Assembly: GCF_005116475.1 (NCBI RefSeq)
Contig: NZ_SWBO01000010.1
Coordinates: 1-64,000, forward strand
Direction: 5' to 3'
Length of the DNA stretch: 64,000 bases
Source of the DNA: Pedobacter cryotolerans
GTDB taxonomy: Bacteria > Bacteroidota > Bacteroidia > Sphingobacteriales > Sphingobacteriaceae
Below the pieces are notes generated by a model. It saw nothing but the letters and a program-made list of their open reading frames with translations. It was not told where the DNA came from and did not search any database. Each line of letters begins with the position of its first letter. Positions within the stretch are counted from its first letter, which is position 1. Positions 43,358 to 52,447 of the stretch are shown here, piece by piece. The position numbers and the translations under genes are program-made.

Positions 43358-43786
43358 TTAACTATTAATATAACTTTCTAACTGCGATATGGTCTGTTTT
43401 TGGTCGGCGATGATGAATTTCACCACATCTCCAATAGAAACCATGCCAACAGCTTTATTTTCAGCTACAACAGGTAAATGTCTGATGTGTTTGTCTGTCA
43501 TAATTTGCATGCAGAGCTCAATGCTGTCTTTAGGGTTAACAGTAATTGGATTAGCCGTCATAGCCTCGCTAATTGGCGTTTCCATTGAGGTTTTGCCTTG
43601 TAAAACTATTTTTCTGGCATAATCACGTTCGGTAAAAATGCCCAATAATTGTTCATTTTCCATAATTAGCAAAGCACTGATGTTTTTTTCGGTCATTAAT
43701 TTAAGCGCATTTAAAACAGATGTGCTTTCGCTTACGCTAAAAATTTGAATTGGTTTGGTGTTTAAAATTTGTTGAACTGTTTTCAT
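43358..43786 (-). CDS. CBS domain pair protein
   Basis: 142 residues, two CBS domains and nothing else: ESTSVLNALKLMTEKNISALLIME...LLGIFTERDYARKI and KDSIELCMQIMTDKHIRHLPVV...AVGMVSIGDVVKFII. Such proteins bind adenine nucleotides and act as energy sensors for partner enzymes; the partner here is unknown. Confidence 0.92.
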   Translation of the reverse strand: MKTVQQILNTKPIQIFSVSESTSVLNALKLMTEKNISALLIMENEQLLGIFTERDYARKIVLQGKTSMETPISEAMTANPITVNPKDSIELCMQIMTDKHIRHLPVVAENKAVGMVSIGDVVKFIIADQKQTISQLESYINS

Positions 43787-43877
43787 AGTAGTTTGTTTAT
43801 TAGCTACTTAAATCTAGTTAAAAATTACTTAAATACAAATAGTTGTTTTGTGATGATAATAGAAATGCCATTTTTTT

Positions 43878-43974
43878 GAAAATGAACTTACAGCTTTTTA
43901 TAGGTTCTGTAGTCCTGCTTTCGCCTGTAGCCCTCAGGCTAAAGCCGTTCGGGGCTGCCGGCTTAATCAGGTTT
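43878..43974 (-). repeat. Structured dispersed element, copy D
   Basis: Minus strand: AAACCTG, ATTAAGCCGGC, inner hairpin (AGCCC/GGGCT with a nested GGCTTTAGCC palindrome), GGCGAAAG, CAGG, then a tail ending CATTTTC. The outer stem is CCTG/CAGG (plus-strand 43968-43971 with 43914-43917). The internal loop is more diverged than in the other copies. Confidence 0.6.
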
Positions 43975-44066
43975 AGATAGGAAAGGTTTGTACACAAAAG
44001 CAATAACAAAATTGCTGTGTTATGAAACTATGCAGCTTTAAATAGCAGTACAAGCAGAACTGATCT

Positions 44067-44178
44067 AAACCCGATTGAAGTGAATGCCGATTTTTTTCCG
44101 AAGAAGTCGGGACTAAAAAAATCGGCAGTAACGCAAAGCGGGACAGCCTTTTCCGAAGAAATACTGCCATTGCTTTTC
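44067..44178 (+). repeat. Structured dispersed element, copy C
   Basis: AAACCCG, loop strand ATTGAAGTGAA, a perfect 13-bp inner stem TGCCGATTTTTTT/AAAAAAATCGGCA (44085-44097 with 44115-44127), loop strand GTAACGCAAAG, CGGG (44139-44142), and a tail ending CCATTGCTTTTC. The outer stem is CCCG/CGGG. Confidence 0.75.
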
Positions 44179-44195
44179 ATAAAAAAATAATTAGC

Positions 44196-44603
44196 TTAAA
44201 TATGGATGATTTTCTTCTGCTGATCTTTCCAATCTTGATATCTTTCTAATTCTTTAGCTACTTTTTTGTACACCATGCCTAAAATAAAGGCATCATCTAA
44301 AAAGCCTAAGCCCACAATAAAATCTGGAATAATATCTAATGGAGAAATGAAATATAGCAATGCAGCAACAACAGCAACGATTGAACTTTTTGGTATATCG
44401 GTATAAGTTCCGTTTACATAATCTTTTGCTAAGGCAAAAAACAATTGTATTTGATCCCAAACATTACTTAAGGCACCTTTATTTTCGGTAGCTTTTTTAA
44501 TGGCTTCCTGTATTTTGGTTGATGTTTTACCTTTGTCGTTAAGTAAGGTGCTTGCCTTTTTTGTAAAAGCTTCAAAGCTTGATTTTAATTGGTCGAAATT
44601 CAT
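44196..44603 (-). CDS. YkvA family (DUF1232) protein
   Basis: 135 residues from the ATG at 44603; the longer frame would begin with TTG at 44630. The DUF1232 core AALLYFISPLDIIPDFIVGLGFLDDAFILG (about residues 85-114) includes the characteristic SP-x-D-x-x-PD. The N-terminal half is a charged helical region. Small membrane-associated protein of unknown function. Confidence 0.88.
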   Translation of the reverse strand: MNFDQLKSSFEAFTKKASTLLNDKGKTSTKIQEAIKKATENKGALSNVWDQIQLFFALAKDYVNGTYTDIPKSSIVAVVAALLYFISPLDIIPDFIVGLGFLDDAFILGMVYKKVAKELERYQDWKDQQKKIIHI

Positions 44604-44644
44604 AGTGGTAGGTTTAATATTTAATAACAATAAGTATACCTAAA

Positions 44645-46153
44645 CTACAATAATTCTAAAATTTCATCAACATATTGCCTGTCGTTAGCCAAACGAGGCA
44701 CTTTATGCTGTCCGCCTAATTTGCCGCGGCTTTTTAACCAATTGTAAAAAGTATCTGCTGGCGCATTATGTACTTTAGGTCTGCGTAAGGCCATGTCTTT
44801 AAAACGCTTGGCATCATAATCAGAGTTAATTTCACGCAAAGTTTGATCCATTACATCAATAAACTGCTCAAAATTATTGGGCTGCTGCTCAAATTCGATA
44901 ATCCATTCGTGCCCACCCGCTTCTTCGCCTTTAAAATAAATTGGGCAAGCAGTGTAATCTTTTATTTTGGCTTCGGTAATTGCACAAGCTTTAATTAAAG
45001 CGTTTTCTGCATTGTCAATAATCAATTCTTCGCCAAAAGCATTAATGAAATGTTTAGTTCTGCCCGTAATTTTAATCCTAAATGGAGATAAGGAGGTAAA
45101 TTGAATGGTATCGCCAATCATATATCGCCATAAACCAGCATTGGTAGAAATAATAATTGCATAGTTTTTATGCAATTGAACTTGCTCTAATGTTAAAGTT
45201 TGCGGATTTTCATCATCCAGATTCTCTATTGGTAAAAATTCGTAAAAAATACCGTAATCTAACATCAGCAAAAGCTCTTCTGAGTTGTCTTGATCTTGGA
45301 TGCCAAAAAAGCCTTCAGATGCATTGTATGTTTCCAAATAATACATATCTGGCGAAGGGATCAACTCTTTAAATTGCTCACGATAAGGGGCGAAATTTAC
45401 TGCACCATGAAAATACAATTCTAAATTTGGCCAAACTTCTAGTAAATTCTTTTTGCCGGTTATTTCCAAAACTTTTTTAGCCAAAACAATTGTCCAAGTT
45501 GGTACGCCAGAAATATTAGTTACGTTTTCTTTGATGGTAGCTTCAGCCATTCTATCCATTTTTTCTTCGTAATTATCCATTAAGGCAATAGAAATATCTG
45601 GAGTACGGTAATATTCGGCCCACATGGGTAAATTTTTAATCAGCACCGCTGATAAATCGCCACAGTGAATATCTTGACAGAGCTGATTAATCTGATGGCT
45701 GCCACCTAAAACCAAGCCTTTGCCGGTAAACATTTGGGTTTGTGGCTGGTTATTGCAGTAAATGGAAATCATGTCTTTCCCACCTTTAAAATGGCATTCT
45801 TCTAAAGCCTCTGCAGAAACTGGAATAAACTTACTTCGATCGCTCGTAGTGCCCGATGATTTGGCAAACCATTTAATATCTGAAGGCCATAAAATATTTT
45901 GCTCGCCTTTAAGCATCCGCTCGATGTAAGGCTTAAGCGTGTCGTAATTTTGAATGGGAACTCGTTCTTTAAACTGACTAATTGTTAAGATCGATCGATA
46001 ATCGTATTTTTTGCCCCATTCTGTATTAGCTGCGCTAGAAATTAAGCTATGCAACCATTCTTCTTGAACATCTAACGGGTATTTTATAAAAAGCTCAATC
46101 TGATGAATGCGCTTTTTCATGTACCAAGTAAAAATTGAATTTACAATTGCCAT
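44645..46153 (-). CDS. GH3 family protein (acyl-adenylate ligase superfamily)
   Basis: 502 residues, full GH3 domain: FAKSSGTTSDRSKFIPVS (about residues 88-105) is the ATP-binding loop, with YNASEGFFGIQ and GLWRYMIGDTIQFTSL further on. Plant GH3 proteins conjugate amino acids to hormones; bacterial members are common in Bacteroidota and their substrates are unknown. It sits downstream of lptB on the same strand with 15 bases between, so the two are probably co-transcribed. Confidence 0.9.
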   Translation of the reverse strand: MAIVNSIFTWYMKKRIHQIELFIKYPLDVQEEWLHSLISSAANTEWGKKYDYRSILTISQFKERVPIQNYDTLKPYIERMLKGEQNILWPSDIKWFAKSSGTTSDRSKFIPVSAEALEECHFKGGKDMISIYCNNQPQTQMFTGKGLVLGGSHQINQLCQDIHCGDLSAVLIKNLPMWAEYYRTPDISIALMDNYEEKMDRMAEATIKENVTNISGVPTWTIVLAKKVLEITGKKNLLEVWPNLELYFHGAVNFAPYREQFKELIPSPDMYYLETYNASEGFFGIQDQDNSEELLLMLDYGIFYEFLPIENLDDENPQTLTLEQVQLHKNYAIIISTNAGLWRYMIGDTIQFTSLSPFRIKITGRTKHFINAFGEELIIDNAENALIKACAITEAKIKDYTACPIYFKGEEAGGHEWIIEFEQQPNNFEQFIDVMDQTLREINSDYDAKRFKDMALRRPKVHNAPADTFYNWLKSRGKLGGQHKVPRLANDRQYVDEILELL

Positions 46154-46168
46154 TTAGGTGTGATGAGG

Positions 46169-46903
46169 TTATAAATTTTTTCTACGCAGTACGAAGTTTG
46201 CGCCCAAATATACTTTACGAACCATTTCATTGGCGGCAAGCACTTCTGGAGTTCCCGATTCTAATATTTTACCTTCGAACAATAAATAAGCCCTATCGGT
46301 AATTGATAAAGTTTCTTGAACATTATGGTCGGTAATTAGGATACCAATATTTTTCTTTTTGAGTTTGGCTACAATGGTTTGTATTTCTTCTACCGCTATC
46401 GGATCTACACCAGCAAAAGGCTCGTCTAACAAGATAAAATTAGGGTTTGCCGCTAATGCACGAGCAATTTCTGTTCTACGGCGCTCGCCACCAGAAAGTA
46501 AATCGCCACGATTTTTTCTTACTTTGTGTAAACTAAATTCGTTGATTAGCTCTTCTAGTTTTTCATGACGTTCTTCTTTGGTTAGTTTTGTCATTTCTAA
46601 AATTGCCATAATGTTGTCTTCAACAGTTAGCTTTCTAAAAACGCTTGCTTCTTGCGCCAAATAGCCAATTCCTTTTTGTGCCCTGCGAAACATCGGGTCT
46701 TTGGTGATATCAACCCCGTCTAACAAAATAGTACCTTCATTGGGTTTAATTAAACCAACAATCATATAAAATGAAGTTGTTTTACCAGCGCCATTTGGGC
46801 CAAGTAAGCCAACAATTTCACCCTGACTAACCTCAAAAGATACATCGTTTACAACAACCCGTTGTTTATATTTTTTAACCAGATTTTCGGCCTTTAATAT
46901 CAT
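46169..46903 (-). CDS. lptB: LPS export ABC transporter ATP-binding protein LptB
   Basis: 244 residues. Walker [21 protein letters not shown] (about residues 33-52), signature [17 protein letters not shown] (about 137-153) and Walker [14 protein letters not shown] (about 157-169) match LptB, the ATPase that drives lipopolysaccharide extraction with LptFG. The start is preceded by a 7-bp tandem repeat where the ribosome site would be. Confidence 0.93.
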   Translation of the reverse strand: MILKAENLVKKYKQRVVVNDVSFEVSQGEIVGLLGPNGAGKTTSFYMIVGLIKPNEGTILLDGVDITKDPMFRRAQKGIGYLAQEASVFRKLTVEDNIMAILEMTKLTKEERHEKLEELINEFSLHKVRKNRGDLLSGGERRRTEIARALAANPNFILLDEPFAGVDPIAVEEIQTIVAKLKKKNIGILITDHNVQETLSITDRAYLLFEGKILESGTPEVLAANEMVRKVYLGANFVLRRKNL

Positions 46904-46906
46904 TCA

Positions 46907-46939
46907 GATTTATGATTTATGATTTATGATTTATGATTT
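46907..46939. repeat. 7-bp tandem repeat (GATTTAT x4.7) just upstream of lptB
   Basis: Four exact GATTTAT units and a fifth partial one occupy the bases immediately before the lptB ATG on its 5' side, between recJ and lptB. Slippage here would change the leader length without touching the coding sequence. Confidence 0.8.
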
Positions 46940-46951
46940 GCATCATGATCT

Positions 46952-48652
46952 TCAATCTATTTTTATTCCTTTTATATTTAGCTGCAAACGTCTTTTTTCT
47001 TTCCATACATTTTCTTCTATCGTATAACAAACAGCAAATTTTTGGTTTGGTTCTAATATACTTTCAAATTCGCTTAGGCCAAATGCAATGCATTCAAAAA
47101 TAGCTGAATTTTGTTGTTTTATGCTCAATTTTAAATGTTTTGCGCCAACAGTTTGAGCAGGGCCTACCAAAGTTACACCTTTACTTACAAAAACAGGTGC
47201 CATATTTTGTGGTCCGAAGGGTGCCATTTGTAATAAAATTCTGTAAAATTTAGCGTCAATTTGCGCCAAGTTTAGCTCGCAGTCAATTTTTATTTCAGGT
47301 ATTAAAAGATTAGGGCTAATGGTAGAAGAAACTACTTGCTCAAATTTATCTGAAAATAGAGTTAAATTTTCTGGTTTAATAGTTAAGCCAGCAGCATACT
47401 TATGTCCTCCAAATTGCATCAGCAAATCACTACAAGAAAGTAAAGCTTCATACAAATCGTAACCTGCAACAGAGCGAGCTGAGCCTGTATAAGTGCCATT
47501 AGATTCTGTTAGCACAATAGTTGGGCGATAATAGGTTTCGGTTAGGCGAGAAGCTACAATGCCAATTACACCTTTATTCCAATCATCCTGATAAACTACG
47601 GTAGTTTTACGGTTTATTAAAACTTCGCTTTGCTCAATTATAGCCAAAGCCTCAGCAGTAATATTTTGGTCAAATGATCGGCGTTCGGTATTTTGTCCGT
47701 TAATAAAAGTGCTTTGTTCATCAGCCAAAATCACTTCATTACTCAATAACATTTTTACAGCATCTTTGGCATCACCCATCCGCCCTGCGGCATTAATACG
47801 CGGCGCTAATAAAAAAACTACATCTGTAATACTGTAATTTTCGGTTTTACCAGAAATTTGCATCAAAGCTTTTAAGCCACAGCAAGGGTTTGTATTCAAC
47901 TTTGTTAAGCCAAAATGTGCCATTACCCTGTTTTCATCAACAATGGGTACAATATCTGCGGCAATACTTACCATGCATAAATCTAAATATTGCTCGTACA
48001 ATTCATCTGGCAAATTATTGGCTTGGCAATAAGCTTGCGCCAACTTAAAACCAATACCGCAACCAGAAAGTTCTTTAAAGGGATATTCGCAATCGGCTCT
48101 TTTTGGGTCTAAAACTGCAATTGCAGCTGGCAAAGTTTCTCCAGGTAAATGGTGATCACAGATGATAAAATCGACCCCTAAACTATTTGCATATTCAATT
48201 TTATCAACAGATCTAATACCGCAATCTAATGCAATAATTAAGGTAAAACCATTTTCGGCGGCAAAATCAATTCCGGCAGTAGAAATGCCATAACCTTCTT
48301 TATGTCTATCTGGTATGTAGTAAGCAATCTCGCTAGTAAACTGGCTAAAAAAGCTATAAGTTAAAGCAACAGCTGTAGTTCCATCCACATCATAATCGCC
48401 ATAAACCATAATTCTTTCGCCATTTTGTAGGGCAAGTGTAATTCTGGCAATGGCCTGTTCCATATCCTTCATTAAAAAAGGATCATGTAATTGCGTTAAA
48501 GTTGGTCTAAAAAAGTAGCGGGCATCTTCAAAATTAGTAATACCACGTTGTACCAATACCTGTGCTAAACAGGCGTCAATATTTAGTTCATTGGCTAAAT
48601 TTTCACTAATTTCTTTTGCACCTTGCTCCAATAGAGCCCATCTTTTTTCCAT
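46952..48652 (-). CDS. recJ: Single-stranded-DNA-specific exonuclease RecJ
   Basis: 566 residues. DHH-type motifs VYGDYDVDGTTAVALTY (about residues 80-96) and FIICDHHLPGETLP (about 157-170), the DHHA1 motif FGGHKYAAGLTI near 420, and a C-terminal OB-like domain. RecJ degrades single-stranded DNA 5'-3' in recombination and repair. Upstream of lptB on the same strand. Confidence 0.95.
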   Translation of the reverse strand: MEKRWALLEQGAKEISENLANELNIDACLAQVLVQRGITNFEDARYFFRPTLTQLHDPFLMKDMEQAIARITLALQNGERIMVYGDYDVDGTTAVALTYSFFSQFTSEIAYYIPDRHKEGYGISTAGIDFAAENGFTLIIALDCGIRSVDKIEYANSLGVDFIICDHHLPGETLPAAIAVLDPKRADCEYPFKELSGCGIGFKLAQAYCQANNLPDELYEQYLDLCMVSIAADIVPIVDENRVMAHFGLTKLNTNPCCGLKALMQISGKTENYSITDVVFLLAPRINAAGRMGDAKDAVKMLLSNEVILADEQSTFINGQNTERRSFDQNITAEALAIIEQSEVLINRKTTVVYQDDWNKGVIGIVASRLTETYYRPTIVLTESNGTYTGSARSVAGYDLYEALLSCSDLLMQFGGHKYAAGLTIKPENLTLFSDKFEQVVSSTISPNLLIPEIKIDCELNLAQIDAKFYRILLQMAPFGPQNMAPVFVSKGVTLVGPAQTVGAKHLKLSIKQQNSAIFECIAFGLSEFESILEPNQKFAVCYTIEENVWKEKRRLQLNIKGIKID

Positions 48653-48716
48653 TTAGCTTTATTCTCTTTATTTGGTTTGGTAAATGCCTGATACCCATAT
48701 TTTAAATCAGGATAGC

Positions 48717-48724
48717 TATATTTG
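48717..48724 (+). promoter_or_regulatory. Probable -7 promoter box for the MBL hydrolase
   Basis: TATATTTG fits TAnnTTTG, 50 bases before the ATG at 48775. Confidence 0.45.
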
Positions 48725-48774
48725 CAGTACCGTTCGTAAATATATCATTTAATTTCTTTTCAAAAAAATAGCCC

Positions 48775-49545
48775 ATGTCTTTGCAAGTTTACACATTACA
48801 CGAAGGTTCATACTCGGTAGATGCTACTAAAAAATTCATTCCATTTGATCCATCAATTCACAACGCTAAAGACAGGCCAGCATCACTATTTATACACGTA
48901 CAACCATTTTTAATTAAGCTAAACGATAGTTTAATTTTATTAGATACAGGTTTGGGTTACAGCAATGCAGAAGGGAAATTACATTTGCATGAAAACATTA
49001 AAAATGCAGGTTTCGATCCTGCCGATGTAGAATTGGTATTAATGTCTCACTTGCATTTTGATCATTCTGGCGGAATGGTGCACAATGTAGATGGTAAAAT
49101 GGAATTGAGTTTTCCAAATGCTACCTGTGTGATACAAAGAGGAGAATGGGAGACAGCATTTTCAAGCACATCATCATCTTACCATACAGACATTTTTGAT
49201 TATGTACAACGCAATGCACAAATTAAACTGATAGAAGGCAATGGAAATTTGACGCCAGAAATTGGTTACGAGTTAACTGGAGCGCATTGTCCGTACCATC
49301 AAGTGTTTTTAATAAGTGATGGAGAAAAAAAAGTGTTTTTTGGCGGGGATGTTTTACCAGAACCAGAAGAACTGATTAGAAAGTTTATTGCCAAATACGA
49401 TTTTGATGGACGTAAAGCAATGGAATTGAGAGAAGAGTTTGGGTTAAAGGCAGCAGAAGAAAAATGGAATTGTTTATTCTATCATTCTAAATCTAAATCG
49501 CAAGCATTTATTGAATTGGATGATGATCGATTTAAAATTGTTTAA
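48775..49545 (+). CDS. MBL-fold metallo-hydrolase (lactonase-like branch)
   Basis: 256 residues. LILLDTGLGYSN is followed by MSHLHFDHSGGMV (H-x-H-x-D-H, about residues 87-99), GAHCPYHQVFLIS and FFGGDVLPEPEE. The N-terminal layout resembles the AHL lactonase/metallo-hydrolase branch, but the substrate is not determinable. Its 3' end overlaps the convergent response-regulator gene by 14 bases. Confidence 0.85.
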   Translation: MSLQVYTLHEGSYSVDATKKFIPFDPSIHNAKDRPASLFIHVQPFLIKLNDSLILLDTGLGYSNAEGKLHLHENIKNAGFDPADVELVLMSHLHFDHSGGMVHNVDGKMELSFPNATCVIQRGEWETAFSSTSSSYHTDIFDYVQRNAQIKLIEGNGNLTPEIGYELTGAHCPYHQVFLISDGEKKVFFGGDVLPEPEELIRKFIAKYDFDGRKAMELREEFGLKAAEEKWNCLFYHSKSKSQAFIELDDDRFKIV

Positions 49546-49942
49546 TCTCAACTTCTTTCAACAATTCTGTTAATCTATCTAACGATAAAGGTTTAGAAAT
49601 GAAGCCTTTAACATTGTTGTAGCTTTTAGTTTTTTCGATATCATTTTCGTAAACTGATGATGATAAAATGTATAGATTTATATCTTCAGTAACATTAAGG
49701 CCAGTATAAGCTTCAACAAATTCCCAACCATTCATCACTGGCATATTAATATCTATTAAAATGAGTTGTGGTAGTATTTGGTTGTTTTCTAGTGTTTCTT
49801 TAATGTAATCAATAGCTAGCTGGCCATTGCTTTTAGCTGTCATACTAATTTTATAACCAGTTTTTTCAACTATTTTTTTGATAATGAAAATGTTGATGTC
49901 ATCATCGTCTATAACCAATAAATTGATTGTTTTGTCTAGCAT
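49532..49942 (-). CDS. Stand-alone response regulator receiver protein
   Basis: 136 residues, a single REC domain: acidic pair in LLVIDDDDINIFI, phospho-acceptor Asp in LILIDINMPVMNGWEF (about residue 60), Ser in LYILSSSVYENDI and Lys in GFISKPLS. No output domain, so it signals by protein contact, as CheY/Spo0F types do. No histidine kinase is adjacent. Confidence 0.92.
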   Translation of the reverse strand: MLDKTINLLVIDDDDINIFIIKKIVEKTGYKISMTAKSNGQLAIDYIKETLENNQILPQLILIDINMPVMNGWEFVEAYTGLNVTEDINLYILSSSVYENDIEKTKSYNNVKGFISKPLSLDRLTELLKEVEIKQF

Positions 49943-50024
49943 TTGTTTGTGTGTGTACGAAAGAAATATTTTTCTGACGCGTTAAAGGTAGATATTGGGA
50001 TTCAAAATATCAACATGTATTTAA

Positions 50025-50060
50025 AAACAAAAACCCCGTTCAGTAATAAACCAAACGGGG
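50025..50060 (-). terminator. Rho-independent terminator of yceI
   Basis: CCCCGTT (50034-50040) pairs with AACGGGG (50054-50060). On the minus strand a T-rich run follows. Directly downstream of the yceI-like gene. Confidence 0.85.
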
Positions 50061-50086
50061 CATAGTTCATTGCGCTAAAGCAGAAC

Positions 50087-50686
50087 CTATTTTTTAGCTA
50101 CTAACTTTACACCAATGGTAAATTCATCATAAATAAAATTATCACCTAAATCAGCAAATAACGATTTCGACTTATATTTCACACCAAACTTGGTTCTATC
50201 AATTGTAATTTTTTCTGCAGTTGCAGTTACTGTATTGTCGGCACCCCAAACTACACTAGCCGGAAAAGTAACTGATTGCGTAACCCCTTTAATGGTTAAA
50301 TCTCCTGTAACATTTACGTTAGCACCATTTCCGCTTACTTTTTTAATTACAAAGTTAGCAGCAGGAAACTTTTCAACGCCAAAAAAATCATCAGCTTTTA
50401 AGTGTTTATCTAAGCCTGCATTTGGTTTTGTACCGCCATCCATAGTTTTAATGGTTGTCATGTTTGCAATAAATCCACCTTGTGTTAATTTTTTACCATT
50501 AAAACCTAAAGTACCAGAAGTTAAGTTTACAAAACCAGCGTGCGACCCAGAAAATTTCTTCCCTTCCCAAGTAATCGTAGATTTTGTTACATCTACAGTG
50601 TATACATCGGCTTTAGGTGCAAAAGCAAAAAAAGCGAAACTAGCTACAACAGCTAATAAAAACGTTAAAGAGAATTTCAATTTCAT
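50087..50686 (-). CDS. YceI family lipid-binding protein, exported
   Basis: 199 residues. Signal peptide MKLKFSLTFLLAVVASFAFF. The YceI barrel shows in VDVTKSTITWEGKKFSGSHAGFV, GLDKHLKADDFFGVEKFPAANFVIKKV and KGVTQSVTFPASV. YceI proteins bind isoprenoid-like molecules in the periplasm. Monocistronic with a clear terminator. Confidence 0.93.
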   Translation of the reverse strand: MKLKFSLTFLLAVVASFAFFAFAPKADVYTVDVTKSTITWEGKKFSGSHAGFVNLTSGTLGFNGKKLTQGGFIANMTTIKTMDGGTKPNAGLDKHLKADDFFGVEKFPAANFVIKKVSGNGANVNVTGDLTIKGVTQSVTFPASVVWGADNTVTATAEKITIDRTKFGVKYKSKSLFADLGDNFIYDEFTIGVKLVAKK

Positions 50687-50974
50687 TTTAATATTAATTT
50701 AATTTTTTGATAAAGGTATTTATTTTTTGTGGATGGTATCTTATCCTATGTTAAGATTTTAAAAAGGGCAAAAGGTTTAGTTGTAAAATATAAATTTTTA
50801 CAAATAGTTTTTTAGTAGCAAATATTGAGGGACGAATTGTAGAAAAGTGATACATCATTAAACTAATTTCGAATGGCTGAACATTAGTGATGAGGCATTT
50901 ATATAAAAGGAGAGGTGTTTCATTAACGCACAGGCTAAAAAGCCTGAATGTATTTGAGGTGAGACTATATTTAT
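50687..50974. other. Gap without recognised gene
   Basis: The 288 bases between yceI and the PLD-like gene hold one minus-strand ORF (50751-50981) with no family features; its composition is like the surrounding non-coding sequence. Nothing else was recognised. Confidence 0.5.
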
Positions 50975-51412
50975 TTAGCAAATGTGAGTTTCGTAACTTA
51001 AGTTAATTAGGCGTTGTACTTCTTCAACTGCAGATTCAAATAAGCTTTTATCTTTGTCTTTAGTGATGTAAATGCCCATATCAGAATTATTTTGTTTAGA
51101 AAAATTTAATAAACCAATAGAAGTAACTATTGCTTCATTTTCATTCATGTAACACATCGATTGCAATTCTTTGCAGAAACTAGTTTTAATTCCACTTAGG
51201 CCTCTTAACCAATTATTTTCTTCAGCGTTTAGAGTATTTTCTTCCAATACAAGTGTTACATTAAGCTTTTTGCTGCTTAAGTCACAAAGATGAGCTCTCA
51301 TGTTCTCGGTTAATTGAAAACTTGGGCTAATTAATGTTAAATTATCTTTTGTTCCTTTTATCAGTTCTTCTAAATGATTAGACGATCCTAATTTGCTTAA
51401 AAATTTCACCAT
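50975..51412 (-). CDS. Small phospholipase D-like domain protein (putative)
   Basis: 145 residues from the ATG at 51412; ATG 51499 would add a lysine/isoleucine-rich stretch that looks non-coding. HLEELIKGTKDNLTLISPSFQLTENMRAHLCDLSSKKLNVTLVLEEN resembles the first half of PLD-like domains, which open with a strand-helix pair followed by a VTLVL strand. No HxK catalytic motif is visible, so it is probably non-catalytic. Role unknown. Confidence 0.55.
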   Translation of the reverse strand: MVKFLSKLGSSNHLEELIKGTKDNLTLISPSFQLTENMRAHLCDLSSKKLNVTLVLEENTLNAEENNWLRGLSGIKTSFCKELQSMCYMNENEAIVTSIGLLNFSKQNNSDMGIYITKDKDKSLFESAVEEVQRLINLSYETHIC

Positions 51413-51951
51413 GGGGAAGATACAATATTTATTATATTTTGCAATTATGATTTTAAAAAATCGAATTATTTTTTTTAAAATCTTTTGTTGTTTAAACATA
51501 TTCAATATATCTGCCAAGTTTAATAAATGTTAAAACACATTAATTGAAGCGTTTAAAACGCTATTTTTGCATATTGCTATTAATTTATAGTTAAATAATT
51601 GGGGATATTTTTTCTTTTAATTCTACAACTAGAGGTGTTTTGAAAATACTTATTCCACACAATTACACAAACTTGAATAATATGATGAATGCACATCTTT
51701 AATTTTATTAGATGATCGAATCTCTATTATTTGAGATTTATTGAAGTCGGATCCGATAGCTATCGGATGACAAGATTGGGAGTTTATGATTTTATAAAAT
51801 TGTGATTTACAGAAGTTAATAGATTTGATTACTGATAGCATGAAGATGTAGAGTGTAAAAATAAGATTAAAAAATATTCAAAATTCTCTTAATCTTACCA
51901 AAATGTAAAAATAAGCATTAAAAAATAGGCTTATTTTTACATTTTATTATG
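51413..51951. other. 539-bp AT-rich gap with repeats
   Basis: No credible gene. Contains a CCGATAGCTATCGG palindrome near 51750-51763, an AGATTAA/TTAATCT hairpin (51865-51895), one TGTAAAAATAAG word (51854-51865) and the 17-bp inverted repeat at 51900-51945 that ends seven bases from the UPF0158 stop. Confidence 0.6.
51900..51945. repeat. 17-bp inverted repeat AAAATGTAAAAATAAGC, downstream flank of the ATPase/UPF0158 module
   Basis: AAAATGTAAAAATAAGC (51900-51916) pairs perfectly with GCTTATTTTTACATTTT (51929-51945) around a 12-base loop. The same TGTAAAAATAAG word in both orientations flanks the other end of the module (53913-53982). Confidence 0.75.
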
Positions 51952-52377
51952 CTATTGCTGTTTCACTTTAGGGATTTGATTTAAAATATAAACTTGCAAT
52001 TTCATTAACTTAAAATCGAACCATTGTTGACGGTAATCGCTTGCATCTTCTATAATTGCCTTAAAATGTGCAAAAGGCCTTTTTTTCTCTAAGGCATCAA
52101 GAAGCTTTTTTTGCAACATTTCATCTGTAAGTTGCTGGGCAAAATCTTCCATTATTTCAAAACCTTCTCTTGAGCTTGGCTTGGTAATGATCACAAAGTT
52201 TTTCTTGTCTTTTTTAATCTTTGCCAAATCCTCACCATAAAATTCGGCTATGTCGTCAATTGTGTCTTCAAAATCTGGAATAGAGACTACTTCTCCACTT
52301 ATTTTATTATAGTAACAGCAAAAACCGCAATCTAATTGTTCGGTTATTTCTTTAATTTGAGATGGGGTTGGCTGCAT
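51952..52377 (-). CDS. UPF0158 family protein
   Basis: 141 residues. CCYYNKISGEVVSIPDFED, the central EIMEDFAQQLTDEMLQKKLLDALEKKRPFAHFKAIIED and DYRQQWFDFKLMKLQ match UPF0158, a family of unknown function. Downstream of the DUF4143 ATPase on the same strand (70 bases) and inside the same pair of inverted repeats, so it may travel with it. Confidence 0.8.
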   Translation of the reverse strand: MQPTPSQIKEITEQLDCGFCCYYNKISGEVVSIPDFEDTIDDIAEFYGEDLAKIKKDKKNFVIITKPSSREGFEIMEDFAQQLTDEMLQKKLLDALEKKRPFAHFKAIIEDASDYRQQWFDFKLMKLQVYILNQIPKVKQQ

Positions 52378-52447
52378 TTTCTGTGTTTCTTATGATTTCT
52401 AAATTAAGAGATTTGCTTTAAACATTCAAAATTAACTAAAGATTATA

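Larger units (their letters stand above)
43787..44195. other. 409-bp gene-free gap holding two back-to-back structured elements
   Basis: Between the CBS and YkvA genes. Contains structured element copy D on the minus strand (43878-43974) and copy C on the plus strand (44067-44178), separated by about 90 bases. Small ORFs here are by-products of the repeats. Confidence 0.7.

Noticed and set aside
43818-44170. Two overlapping minus-strand ORFs of 63-65 codons
   Set aside because: Both lie inside element copies D and C and follow their inverted structure; no protein-like composition.
50751-50981. 76-codon ORF between yceI and the PLD-like gene
   Set aside because: AT-rich, no domain, overlaps the end of the next gene, no conserved features; probably chance.
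51650-51841. 63-codon ORF in the 51.5-51.9 kb gap
   Set aside because: Runs through a CCGATAGCTATCGG palindrome in AT-rich non-coding sequence.
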